Source: Methylocystis sp. IM3
Lineage (GTDB): Bacteria; Pseudomonadota; Alphaproteobacteria; Rhizobiales; Beijerinckiaceae
Length of the DNA: 64,000 bases
Direction: 5' to 3'
Assembly (NCBI RefSeq): GCF_038070105.1
Contig: NZ_JBBPBZ010000002.1
Location: 1,686,001 to 1,750,000, forward strand
Each line of letters opens with the position of its first letter. Position 1 is the stretch's first letter. Positions 18,836 to 28,052 of this stretch are shown here, piece after piece. Below the pieces are notes generated by a model. That model was not told the origin of the DNA and did no database searches. It worked only from the letters and a program-made list of their open reading frames with translations. The position numbers were made by a program, and so were the translations under genes.

Positions 18836-19609
18836 ATGGGCAGTTCCGTGCATCCCGATGATTTTTTCGACCTGATCGATCGATTGGCGGCAGCGGACCG
18901 GATCGAGGCCGCCTCTGTTGTCATCTGCGATTTCACCCGAGCCTGGGGGTTGCATAACGTCGCCTACGCGGCGTTGAACATGCCAGCTCCCGGGGCGCAA
19001 AGACCGCTCCTTTCTGTTACTTATTCCGCTGAGTGGCAGAAGCATTACGCGCAGAGCGGCTACGTGGACCTCGACCCCATCGTGCGGTCCGGACTTGGCG
19101 GAATCCTGCCTGTCGATTGGGCCGATATCGACCGGGGCGACCCGATCATTCGCAAGTTTTTCGGCGAGGCCCAGGAACTCGACGTCGGCGCCAATGGCTT
19201 GACGATCCCCATGCGTGGCCGTTTGGGGGAGTTCGCCCTCTTCTCCGTCACCAGCAATGAGACCGAGGCCGAGTGGCGCGCGATGAAGCGTGATCTGATG
19301 CGCGATCTGATGATTGTCGCATTCAACTTTCACGCGGCGGCGTTGCGCGGCTGCGGCGTGGCGGAGGAAACGGGCGTCCATCTTCCCCCGCGCGAAGCAA
19401 GCTGTCTCAGGTGGAAGGCGCTCGGCAAGACCGACGACGAAATCGGACGCATTTTGGGAATCAGCCCACATACTGTGAGATTCCACCTCGAATCCGCCCG
19501 CGCGCGACTCAATACTGTCAACGCCACGCACACGGTCGCAAAGGCTCTCGCGCTCGGCCTGATTAACATGTCGTACGAGCCTACCCACCTTTTCCCCCGG
19601 AAACGGTGA
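18836..19609 (+). CDS. luxR: LuxR-family acyl-homoserine-lactone-responsive regulator
   Basis: A quorum-sensing transcription factor. The N-terminal autoinducer-binding domain keeps the residues that contact the signal in TraR-type proteins: W and Y in EWQKHYAQSGY, the D-P pair in VDLDPIV, and the W in LPVDWADID, all at the canonical spacing. The C-terminal DNA-binding domain has LPPREASCLRWKALGKTDDEIGRILGISPHTVRFH, a GerE-type helix-turn-helix. With ATG 18836 the length is 257 residues, within the family range. The frame is open to 18668, but that upstream part has no family similarity that I can see, so the start is moderately sure. The AHL synthase gene follows 129 bases downstream. Confidence 0.92.
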   Translation: MGSSVHPDDFFDLIDRLAAADRIEAASVVICDFTRAWGLHNVAYAALNMPAPGAQRPLLSVTYSAEWQKHYAQSGYVDLDPIVRSGLGGILPVDWADIDRGDPIIRKFFGEAQELDVGANGLTIPMRGRLGEFALFSVTSNETEAEWRAMKRDLMRDLMIVAFNFHAAALRGCGVAEETGVHLPPREASCLRWKALGKTDDEIGRILGISPHTVRFHLESARARLNTVNATHTVAKALALGLINMSYEPTHLFPRKR

Positions 19610-19612
19610 TAA

Positions 19613-19676
19613 CCCCCCTTTTTTGGGAGGGGAAAGTCGCCTCGACAACCGATTCACCTCCCATTTTCGGGAGGTG
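19613..19676. promoter_or_regulatory. Twin palindromes between luxR and luxI: candidate LuxR operator
   Basis: Two related inverted repeats lie in the luxR-luxI spacer. The second is perfect: CACCTCCC-ATTTTC-GGGAGGTG at 19655-19676. The first, CCCCCC-TTTTTT-GGGAGG at 19613-19630, has the same layout with one arm mismatch. Their centres are 44 bases apart, about four helical turns. A direct repeat GGTGATAACCC occurs at 19604 and again at 19674. A 20-22 base dyad just upstream of the synthase gene is where a lux box is expected; binding by this LuxR is inferred. A terminator is less likely because the T-runs are inside the loops. Confidence 0.55.
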
Positions 19677-19738
19677 ATAACCCACTGTCATTGCTGCATT
19701 TTCCTGAAATCGTAAAGCTTACGATGGAGGAGTTGGCA

Positions 19739-20386
19739 ATGATCAGACTTATTCCGGGCGAGTGGCGGGACCGTTACCCCCGGCTCATTGACGAAATGCA
19801 TCGGCTGCGCCGCAGCGTCTTTCACGAGCGGCTGAAGTGGCAAGTGACGGTGATCAACCGCTGGGAGATCGACGGCTATGACGCTCTCGATCCTCTCTAT
19901 GTCCTGTCTCTCGATGAAGACGAACGAGTGATTGGCGGGCTCAGGCTGTTGCCGACCACCGGATTCAATATGCTGAATGACACTTTTCCGCAGCTTCTGC
20001 CGGACGGGGCGCGAATTGAGAGCCCGCTGATCTGGGAATCGAGTCGGTTCACCGTGCGAATGACGGGAGACACGCGGGTGGATGTTCCCACGATAAGCCG
20101 CGCCACGGCCGAATTGGGGCTGGCGCTCAACGAAATCGGCAAGGCCGCGTCGCTCACGCATATCGTCACAGTCTACGACCGGGTCATGCACCGCATGCTG
20201 ATGCGTTGCGGTTGCGCGGGCGAGCCTCTCGGTCCTCCGCAAATGATCGGCGGCGTCGAAACCTACGCTGTCCTCTACGAGGTCGGGCCAGGATGGGACG
20301 CGCGCGTGCGCAACCTCGCCGGGGTGGCGAGCGTGACGCTCGAGCCGGAAGCCATCAGGAACATGCAGGCGCGGTTGGCGTGCTGA
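19739..20386 (+). CDS. luxI: Acyl-homoserine-lactone synthase, LuxI family
   Basis: Makes the N-acyl-homoserine lactone signal from S-adenosylmethionine and an acyl donor. Conserved landmarks are HRLRRSVFHERLKW (the Arg and Phe of the SAM site and the Trp), EIDGYDALDPLYVLSLDED with the acidic residues, GGLRLLPTTG with the Arg, and WESSRFTV (Glu and Arg). The length is 215 residues, normal for the family. The start at 19739 is preceded by GGAGGAG; the frame is open to 19691. The acyl specificity cannot be read from the sequence with confidence; a Thr-poor region after the WESSRF motif gives no safe clue. It is followed at 41 bases by a small gene probably in the same transcript. Confidence 0.93.
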   Translation: MIRLIPGEWRDRYPRLIDEMHRLRRSVFHERLKWQVTVINRWEIDGYDALDPLYVLSLDEDERVIGGLRLLPTTGFNMLNDTFPQLLPDGARIESPLIWESSRFTVRMTGDTRVDVPTISRATAELGLALNEIGKAASLTHIVTVYDRVMHRMLMRCGCAGEPLGPPQMIGGVETYAVLYEVGPGWDARVRNLAGVASVTLEPEAIRNMQARLAC

Positions 20387-20427
20387 ACACGAAGCCAAGC
20401 GATGGGAAAATCAGGAGAGGGCAGAGA

Positions 20428-20745
20428 ATGATACGCTTCATCACTTACAGAAACTTCCCCCTGCTCGACGTGCAAATAGAGAGGGACTACCGGCGCCGCT
20501 GCAATGGTGATGCGGTCGCCGTGCTCGCTGAGATCGAGGAGGTCGAGTTCGTCGGCTCACTACGCCGGGTGCGCCGCGGATCCAGGAGGAGCCGGGACTG
20601 GCTGCTCAGTCTGGCTCGGGAGATGGACGCCCTCTCGAAAACGCCAGAGACGCTCCCTTCTCGTCCTTCATCGTCCCGCCTCATTGCGGCAAACGCCACG
20701 CATAGGACGACAGGCAAAGCTCGCCTCAGAGGCGCTCGCCGCTGA
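20428..20745 (+). CDS. Small unknown protein downstream of luxI
   Basis: A 105-residue frame starting MIRFITYRNFPLLDVQIER, preceded by AGGAGAGG nine bases upstream. The N-terminal half has mixed helical character with charged residues (AVLAEIEEVEFVGSLRRVRR), and the C-terminal half is Ser/Thr/Arg-rich and probably disordered. I recognise no family. The good ribosome binding site, the short spacing and the direction relative to luxI suggest it is co-transcribed with the synthase and so under quorum control. The C-terminal third has the composition of a non-coding frame, so the true end could be affected by sequence error or drift. Confidence 0.6.
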   Translation: MIRFITYRNFPLLDVQIERDYRRRCNGDAVAVLAEIEEVEFVGSLRRVRRGSRRSRDWLLSLAREMDALSKTPETLPSRPSSSRLIAANATHRTTGKARLRGARR

Positions 20746-20809
20746 GGGACAGGACGACGCGCGTCTGGCTCGAGACGCGCGTCGCGCACTCCCCCGGCGC
20801 CCGCTTTCC

Positions 20810-20890
20810 TTAATTGACGTAAGCCGTGATCGCGAAGGTGACGGCGGCTGCGGCGGCGAGTATCGAGACAATGGCGGTAAACGAGCTCAT
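20810..20890 (-). CDS. Tiny single-span membrane protein (26 residues)
   Basis: A 26-codon frame, MSSFTAIVSILAAAAA then VTFAITAYVN: a single alanine-rich hydrophobic helix with no charged residue. It has a good ribosome binding site (AGAGGGA) six to seven bases upstream of the ATG. It is a separate transcription unit, convergent with the small gene after luxI. No family recognised. Confidence 0.5.
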   Translation of the reverse strand: MSSFTAIVSILAAAAAVTFAITAYVN

Positions 20891-21118
20891 GACATTTCCC
20901 TCTGCCTCTAGCGACGCCGCAGGGTTTCTTCTTTCTGGGAGATTAACCCGCAGCGCGGCATAATAACGCACCCTGTCCGGGCAGGGCGCAAGCGGGAAAA
21001 GTTGTGCAACGCACGATGCGTAGCGGCGCTAGGCGTCGCCGCCGCACGAAAATGCGTGAGCGAATAGCGCTGAGAGAAGATCGCCGCAACGCGGCGACGA
21101 TCCTTCGCGAGCCAGGGC

Positions 21119-22582
21119 TCAAGCGATTGCCTTCAGCCTCGCTCTCAGATCGCCAATTTCCGCTTCGGCCCGGACCTGCTCCGTTACGTCGTACTGAACT
21201 CCCAGGAAATAAATCAGCGTTCCCTGCTCGTCGAAAAGCGGCGTGATGTTGAGCTTGTTGTGGAAAAGCACGCCATCCTTGCGATAGTTCCTCAGGGTTA
21301 CCTCTACAGGCTGGCGGCTACGGATCGATTCGCGCAGCCGTTGCAGCCCCTCCTGATCGCGGTCCTGGCCTTGCAGGAAGCGGCAGTTCCGGCCCAGAAT
21401 CTCTCTTGGCTCATAGCCGGTGATCTCCTCGAATCGCTTGTTGACGTAAACGATGGGCGCATCCTCGAGATCGGGGTCCGTCAGGGTGATTCCGTTGACG
21501 CAGGTGTCCAGAATCGTGGTGAGGATCTCCGGAATGATTTCGGACTTTTTCACCGAAAAGATCTGCGCCTTGTCCTGAGCCTTGGCGCGCGCCCAGACGC
21601 GATAGGCGGAGGGCGCCATGCCAGCATAGCGCCGGAACGCCCGCCGGAAACTCGCTTCGTCGATGAAGCCTGCGCTCGCCGCCAGCTCTTTTACGGGTTT
21701 CTCGCTGGTCTCGAGTAGCGTCCGCGCCGTTTCGACCCGAATGCGGTCGATGAAGCTCTTCGGAGACTCGCCGCAGGCGATCTTGAGCTTGCGGTGCAGT
21801 GTGCGCTCGGAGGTGGAGAGGGAGCGCGCCAGATCCTGCGCGTTGAAATCGGCGTCGGCCTGCCGGACGATTCGCTCCGCCTCCGTGAGAAACGCGTCGG
21901 CGCTTCCCGAGACCGTGACCGGGCTGTAACCGGCGGCGCGCGCGGGACCCTTGGCGGGGCCCATGTCGCCGAGTGTGAAATCGGCGGCGAGGCGCCCCAC
22001 TTCTGCGCCGCAGAGCGTCTTCAGCACATGCAAACCGACGTCGATCCAGGACATCGGCCCCGCCGCGGTAACGACGCGGCGGTCGTCGATGAGCCGCGCG
22101 CCCCAAGCCAAATCCGCGCGGGGATAACGCTTTTTCAGATCCTCGTGATGCCACCAGCTGGTCGTGCAGCGGCGTCCTTCGAGGAGTCCGGCCTCGCCGA
22201 GCAGGAAAACGCCTGAGCCGCACGCGCCGATCAGCGCGCCGCGCGAATGGTGCCGGCGCAGCCAGGCCGCCGCCGCGCCAAAGTTCGCCATGTCCGGAAC
22301 CTCGCCTTCCGGACCCGGCGCGAAGCTCGGCACGATGATGGCGTCGCAGACCGCAATTTCGTCGAAAGACGTCTCCACATCGAAGCGCGCGCCCGCTCCA
22401 TCGAGAATCGGACGAGCGGCGACGCCGGCGGTCACGGTGCAGAAATCCGCCCCCGCCGGGGCGTCTCCGGCCGGAGGCATGGAGGCGCCTATCCTGCGCT
22501 TGGCGAGCGAAAAAAAGTCGGACAAACCGACAAAAGCGGAGCCTAGACAGCCATCCAGGCCCGCGACGACGATTTTGAGCAT
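21119..22582 (-). CDS. DJ-1/PfpI-AraC transcription regulator fused to a C-terminal LOV blue-light domain
   Basis: A 487-residue three-domain protein. Residues 1-200 are a DJ-1/PfpI-like (GlxA-type) domain with the nucleophile-elbow segment [17 protein letters not shown] (Cys121). Residues about 230-335 form an AraC-type DNA-binding domain with two helix-turn-helix units ([38 protein letters not shown]). Residues about 350-470 form a LOV-type PAS domain with the flavin-adduct motif GRNCRFLQ (Cys400), and the flavin-contact residues in RNYRKDG (Asn432), FHNKLNI (Asn442) and GVQYDVTEQ (Gln463). All residues known to be needed for LOV photochemistry appear present. GlxA-type regulators normally end after the AraC domain. 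Inferred role: a transcription factor switched by blue light. It is divergent from ftsH. Confidence 0.9.
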   Translation of the reverse strand: MLKIVVAGLDGCLGSAFVGLSDFFSLAKRRIGASMPPAGDAPAGADFCTVTAGVAARPILDGAGARFDVETSFDEIAVCDAIIVPSFAPGPEGEVPDMANFGAAAAWLRRHHSRGALIGACGSGVFLLGEAGLLEGRRCTTSWWHHEDLKKRYPRADLAWGARLIDDRRVVTAAGPMSWIDVGLHVLKTLCGAEVGRLAADFTLGDMGPAKGPARAAGYSPVTVSGSADAFLTEAERIVRQADADFNAQDLARSLSTSERTLHRKLKIACGESPKSFIDRIRVETARTLLETSEKPVKELAASAGFIDEASFRRAFRRYAGMAPSAYRVWARAKAQDKAQIFSVKKSEIIPEILTTILDTCVNGITLTDPDLEDAPIVYVNKRFEEITGYEPREILGRNCRFLQGQDRDQEGLQRLRESIRSRQPVEVTLRNYRKDGVLFHNKLNITPLFDEQGTLIYFLGVQYDVTEQVRAEAEIGDLRARLKAIA

Positions 22583-22764
22583 GCCTCCCCACCAATTTCG
22601 TTTTTTGGCGAATTATGGACTCGATTTGGCTATTTCGCCATCCTGACCTAGGATGGCTCCAACCTCATGTTGAGTATGGCGAGGGCATCCGTCCTCTGTC
22701 ACGATGCTGTTACACGGGCCGGTTTTCCTCGCGAATTCAGCGGGGCGCGCCCAGGGAGGTGCAA

Positions 22765-24690
<1,926 letters not shown>

Positions 24691-24713
24691 GCGATGGTCG
24701 CATGAGAAAAGGG

Positions 24714-24745
24714 AAGGCCCGGCGGTGTCCGGGCCTTTTCTTTTG
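24714..24745 (+). terminator. Intrinsic terminator after ftsH
   Basis: Nine-base-pair stem AAGGCCCGG / CCGGGCCTT with a six-base loop, followed by TTTTCTTTT. Confidence 0.92.
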
Positions 24746-25094
24746 GAGAGGCTCGGGCGGGCTTTTGGCTTGTCGAGAAACCACCGGGGAGGCCCCTGAT
24801 CCGCGCAAGGATGGGGCCTGAGCAGCGCACATCTACAGGCCCTCGCGCCAAGGCCCCTGCGCGGCAGGCGCTCGTAGCAGAGCGCCGCCTCCATGGAGAC
24901 TTTTCCTGATTTTCCCCGAAATGCGCCGATGTCAATGTTGCGATGCAAAATCAATGAAATGTGGCGAACCGGGGCATGGCGGTTTTTGGCTCCAGATTGG
25001 CGACAAAGTCACTGTTGTCTTGCTGCGTAGAAAGCAAGATGAAACAGCTTCGAGGGGAGACCTCGAGAGCTCTCTCAAAAGGAGGAGTTATAAT
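24746..25094. other. pmoC upstream region
   Basis: Roughly 350 bases before pmoC without a supported gene. The part from about 24905 is more AT-rich than the surroundings and should hold the pmoC promoter, but I find no convincing sigma-70 or sigma-54 element by eye. The sequence ends with a strong ribosome binding site (AAAAGGAGGAG) before the pmoC start. Confidence 0.45.
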
Positions 25095-25862
25095 ATGGCT
25101 TCGACGACGAGCGCAGCTGCTGGCGCAGCTGCTGAGGTACAAGTAGTCGATCTGCGTGGCATGTGGATTGGCCTTGCGGTCCTGAACATTTTCTATCTGA
25201 TCGTCCGCATTTACGAGCAGATCTACGGCTGGCGCGCTGGCCTGGACTCTTTTGCTCCTGAGTTCCAGACGTATTGGATGTCGATCCTGTGGACGGAGAT
25301 TCCGCTGGAGCTCGTCTCCGGTCTGGGCCTTGCCGGCTATCTGTGGAAGACCCGCGACCGCAACGTTGACGCGGTTTCGCCGCGTGAAGAGATGCGCCGC
25401 CTGGTTGTTCTGGTTCAGTGGCTTGTCGTTTACGGCATCGCCATTTACTGGGGCGCTTCGTTCTTCACGGAGCAGGACGGCACGTGGCACATGACGGTGA
25501 TTCGCGACACGGACTTCACGCCGTCGCACATCATCGAGTTCTACATGAGCTATCCGATCTATTCGGTGATCGCGGTTGGCGCGTTCTTCTATGCGAAGAC
25601 CCGCATTCCGTATTTTGCTCATGGCTACTCGCTGGCGTTCCTGATCGTCGCCATCGGCCCGTTCATGATCATCCCGAACGTTGGCCTGAATGAGTGGGGC
25701 CACACCTTCTGGTTCATGGAAGAGCTGTTCGTTGCTCCGCTTCACTGGGGCTTCGTGTTCTTCGGCTGGATGGCCCTGGGCGTCTTCGGCGTCGTGCTGC
25801 AGATCCTGATGCGCATCCATGCGCTGATCGGCAAGGAAGGCGTCGCCCTCCTCACCGAGTAA
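25095..25862 (+). CDS. pmoC: Particulate methane monooxygenase subunit C, orphan copy
   Basis: PmoC is one of three subunits of the membrane copper enzyme oxidising methane to methanol. This 255-residue protein has the expected helices and keeps both metal-ligand sets described for pMMO: Asp128, His132 and His145 (D-x3-H-x12-H, in EQDGTWHMTVIRD and DFTPSH), matching the CuC site, and Asn199, His203 and His217 (NEWGHTFWFMEELFVAPLH), matching the CuD site. The start follows AAAAGGAGGAG. pmoA and pmoB are absent on both sides, so this is a singleton pmoC, as known in several type II methanotrophs alongside full operons. Its T-ending codons (GTT, GCT) differ from the C/G-ending style of neighbours, suggesting high expression or separate history. 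Confidence 0.96.
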   Translation: MASTTSAAAGAAAEVQVVDLRGMWIGLAVLNIFYLIVRIYEQIYGWRAGLDSFAPEFQTYWMSILWTEIPLELVSGLGLAGYLWKTRDRNVDAVSPREEMRRLVVLVQWLVVYGIAIYWGASFFTEQDGTWHMTVIRDTDFTPSHIIEFYMSYPIYSVIAVGAFFYAKTRIPYFAHGYSLAFLIVAIGPFMIIPNVGLNEWGHTFWFMEELFVAPLHWGFVFFGWMALGVFGVVLQILMRIHALIGKEGVALLTE

Positions 25863-25878
25863 TACTTGTCATCAAGCT

Positions 25879-25900
25879 GCTCGCGCCTTCGGGCGCGAGC
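25879..25900 (+). terminator. Hairpin in the pmoC 3' region
   Basis: Stem GCTCGCGCC-TTCG-GGCGCGAGC, 17 bases past the pmoC stop, without a T-run. It may be an mRNA-stabilising hairpin or an attenuator between pmoC and the small downstream gene rather than a strong terminator. Confidence 0.5.
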
Positions 25901-25927
25901 GGTCCCTGGAGAGTGGAGGCAGAGCAG

Positions 25928-26050
25928 ATGATCGCGAATTTACTGATCTTGGCTTCCGTATTGTCGCCCCTGGCCTTCTGGCTGGCGGCGCCGCGCCGGG
26001 TCCCCGTGCCCGTGAAGCAGCGTCTGAGGGCGCCAAACAGAAGCTTCTGA
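25928..26050 (+). CDS. Small membrane protein downstream of pmoC (40 residues)
   Basis: A 40-residue frame starting MIANLLILASVLSPLAFWL, with one hydrophobic helix followed by a basic tail (PVKQRLRAPNRSF). A GGAGG lies eight bases before the ATG, an ideal spacing. It follows pmoC by 65 bases on the same strand, across the hairpin. Positive-inside topology would put the tail in the cytoplasm. I recognise no family; small helical proteins near pMMO genes would be of interest as accessory subunits, but that is inference only. Confidence 0.55.
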   Translation: MIANLLILASVLSPLAFWLAAPRRVPVPVKQRLRAPNRSF

Positions 26051-26080
26051 GACAAGTCTCGTCTCCCAGCCTGACTGTCT

Positions 26081-26128
26081 TTACCCGCCGATGCCGCACC
26101 CGCGGCGCCGCGCGGGTAAGCTTCTTTT
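26081..26128 (+). terminator. Possible terminator after the small pmoC-linked gene
   Basis: Arms TTACCCGC (26081-26088) and GCGGGTAA (26112-26119) with a long loop that itself contains short GC pairs, followed by GCTTCTTTT. Weak candidate because of the loop size. Confidence 0.4.
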
Positions 26129-26250
26129 CGAGAGCTTCGCTCCTGTTTCTCACGCAAGCTTCGCTTGTCCGATTGCAATTTGCCGTCGGGCGATTAGATC
26201 GTTCCTGCGGCGCGCGAGCCCATGTTCGCGAGCATATCGGGAGAGCCTCT

Positions 26251-26748
26251 ATGAACGATCTTCTCGTCATCGCCTTTTCCTCGGAGCAGAAGGCCGAGGA
26301 AGTGCGGCAAAAGCTGTTTCAGATGCAGAAGGAATATTTGATTGAACTGGGCGACGCAGTTGTCGCCGTGAAGGAGCCCGACGGCCAAATCAAGCTCAAT
26401 CAGCTCTTCAACACCACGGCGATCGGCGGCGTCTCCGGCATGTTCTGGGGCGCGCTGATCGGCTTGATCTTCATGATGCCGCTCGCGGGCGCGGCGCTCG
26501 GCGCGGCCTCCGGCGCGGTCTCGGGCGCGTTGACTGATTTCGGCATCGACGACAAATTCATGAAGGACGTGGCCGAGGCCGTGCCGCCCGGCGGCGCCGC
26601 GCTTTTCGTGCTGGTCCGCAAAATGACCACGGATAAGGTGCTGGAAGGCCTGCGTGGCGTCGGCGGGACCGTCCTGCGCACATCTTTCGAGAAATCAAAG
26701 GACGAGGCTATCCGCGCGGCGCTCGCCGCCCAGAGTCCCACGGGCTGA
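26251..26748 (+). CDS. DUF1269-family membrane protein
   Basis: A 165-residue protein of the DUF1269 family, role unknown. It opens with NDLLVIAFSSEQKAEEVRQKL, a ferredoxin-like fold start also seen in such proteins, followed by LGDAVVAVKEPDGQIKLNQ. Then comes a glycine-zipper hydrophobic region of alternating Gly/Ala (GMFWGALIGLIFMMPLAGAALGAASGA in two short parts), and FGIDDKFMKDVAEAVPPGGAALFVLVRK. The start at 26251 has GGGAGAG upstream; the frame is open to 26173 without merit. Convergent with the next gene. Confidence 0.85.
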   Translation: MNDLLVIAFSSEQKAEEVRQKLFQMQKEYLIELGDAVVAVKEPDGQIKLNQLFNTTAIGGVSGMFWGALIGLIFMMPLAGAALGAASGAVSGALTDFGIDDKFMKDVAEAVPPGGAALFVLVRKMTTDKVLEGLRGVGGTVLRTSFEKSKDEAIRAALAAQSPTG

Positions 26749-26761
26749 GACGAAAAACAGC

Positions 26762-26794
26762 AAAAAAATGCGCCGGCTTCAAAGAGGCCGGCGC
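26762..26794 (-). terminator. Terminator between convergent genes, main polarity minus
   Basis: Stem GCGCCGGC / GCCGGCGC (26770-26794) with a nine-base loop. On the minus strand it is followed by a T-run (seven A at 26762-26768 on the plus strand), so it terminates the gene at 26814-27476. Confidence 0.8.
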
Positions 26795-26813
26795 GCTTGC
26801 ATCGAAAGAGATC

Positions 26814-27476
26814 TCAGACCTCGCCTTGCGCGCGGCGGTGCGTGTGAAACGTCATATAGAGGCTCACGCCGACGAAGATGACGCCGACGAGCGCCACGAT
26901 GATGAAGAGCGACGAACGCTGCACGATCGCGATCGCGGGAACGAAGAGCGCAAGGATCAATCCGACCACGCAGATTTGCCAGGCCGACGCGTGGACGCCG
27001 GCGACAAAGGTGCCGAGCGCGAGAAGGACCATGAGATTGAGGCCCGTCGCGTTCACGTCCACGAGTGCGCGCATCGTCGGGGTGTAGATGAGCCACATGG
27101 CGGCGAGGAAAGCCGCCCAATGCAGAATTTGCGTCCAGACCAGCTTTACGTGCTCTTGGCGGGTCTCGGCGTTTCGCCAACCGACATAGATGCACAGAAC
27201 GCAGTAGACGAGGGTGAGAATTTCCCAATAGAGGCCAATCGGCTGGCCTGTGAAGGTGACAAGGCCGATGCCGAACACCGCCATCGACAGCATGATGATA
27301 TAGGGAAGATCAATCTTGAGAACGTCGAGGAAGAGCACTTCCGCCGGTTGGGTTTTGATTTCCTCTAAACCTTCCTCGAGCGCGGTCACCCACGAGGCCT
27401 CGTGTTGTTGCGGCTTTTCCGCGTGAGGTTCGGTCGGCTCGCCGCCCGCCGTTTCGGGGGTGTTGGACATCGTCAT
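26814..27476 (-). CDS. Unknown multi-span membrane protein
   Basis: A 220-residue protein with a polar, acidic N-terminus (about 50 residues) and six predicted membrane spans: IIMLSMAVFGIGLVTF, EILTLVYCVLCIYVG, ILHWAAFLAAMWLIY, LMVLLALGTFVAGVHA, WQICVVGLILALFVPAI and SLFIIVALVGVIFVGVSLY. The C-terminus is short and basic (HTHRRAQGEV). I cannot place it in a family by eye. ATG 27470 (MSNTPETAGG) is an alternative start two codons later. It is transcribed alone toward a strong terminator. Confidence 0.7.
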   Translation of the reverse strand: MTMSNTPETAGGEPTEPHAEKPQQHEASWVTALEEGLEEIKTQPAEVLFLDVLKIDLPYIIMLSMAVFGIGLVTFTGQPIGLYWEILTLVYCVLCIYVGWRNAETRQEHVKLVWTQILHWAAFLAAMWLIYTPTMRALVDVNATGLNLMVLLALGTFVAGVHASAWQICVVGLILALFVPAIAIVQRSSLFIIVALVGVIFVGVSLYMTFHTHRRAQGEV

Positions 27477-27639
27477 ATCCTTGGAAGTTCAGTTTTGGGA
27501 AAGGGCGCCGTTTAAAGCCCGGGGAGGATAGTGCGCGCCTCCCAACTCGGCAACCGCCGGAATTTGTCCGGTTTTGCGGCTTTGCCGTCTGCCGCGCATC
27601 CGAAAAGCTGCGAGCTTATGACGCGACCGCGAGGAAAAT

Positions 27640-27810
27640 ATGAAGAAAACGCTGCTTCTCTCCGCCTTTGTTCTGATGGTCGGCTTCGGCGTCTGGTCGC
27701 TTTATGCCGGCAGCCGCTACCAGGCCCTTTGCGAACTCTCCTACTGGTCGGCGAGCGCGGAGGAGCTCAAACTCTGCGATGAAAGAGCGGTTGAACTGGG
27801 AGGGAAATAA
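27640..27810 (+). CDS. Small membrane-anchored protein (56 residues)
   Basis: A 56-residue frame starting MKKTLLLSAFVLMVGFGVWS, with GAGGAAA immediately upstream as ribosome binding site. The N-terminus is a short basic start plus hydrophobic helix (anchor or signal sequence); the remainder, SLYAGSRYQALCELSYWSAS then EELKLCDERAVELGGK, is polar with two Cys that could pair. No family recognised. It converges on the tiny frame at 27812. Confidence 0.6.
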   Translation: MKKTLLLSAFVLMVGFGVWSLYAGSRYQALCELSYWSASAEELKLCDERAVELGGK

Positions 27811-27811
27811 A

Positions 27812-27901
27812 TCAATGGACGAAAAAGACGGCGGCCCCGGCAATGGCTGCGAACAGCACCGAGGCGATGACGGCGTTGGCGATGGGGGCTCTGAGGATCA
27901 T
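27812..27901 (-). CDS. Tiny single-span membrane protein (29 residues), low support
   Basis: A 29-codon frame starting MILRAPIANAVIASVLF and ending AAVFFVH: short basic start, then one hydrophobic helix. Its stop overlaps nothing and lies one base past the stop of the convergent 56-residue gene. There is only a weak ribosome binding site. Reported because of its likeness to the other tiny helical proteins in the window. Confidence 0.35.
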   Translation of the reverse strand: MILRAPIANAVIASVLFAAIAGAAVFFVH

Positions 27902-28052
27902 GTGGCCTGAGGATGGGGCGCCGTCTTGGGCCTTTCAATCCGACAAAACAGCGCGCGGCCATGAGTCGCGGGGCGGATATCTCTTTGTGGCCGGAGCGCC
28001 CATTGCTTAAACTGGCGGCGAGGGGCAACGGCCGCAAGGAGTGAGCTGATTC

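Noticed and set aside
19619..19676. Reading the luxR-luxI palindromes as a transcription terminator
   Set aside because: The T-rich tracts are within the loops and no T-run follows the second arm, so an intrinsic terminator is unlikely.
26091..26345. A plus-strand frame overlapping the DUF1269 start
   Set aside because: Out of frame with the recognised protein and without family features.
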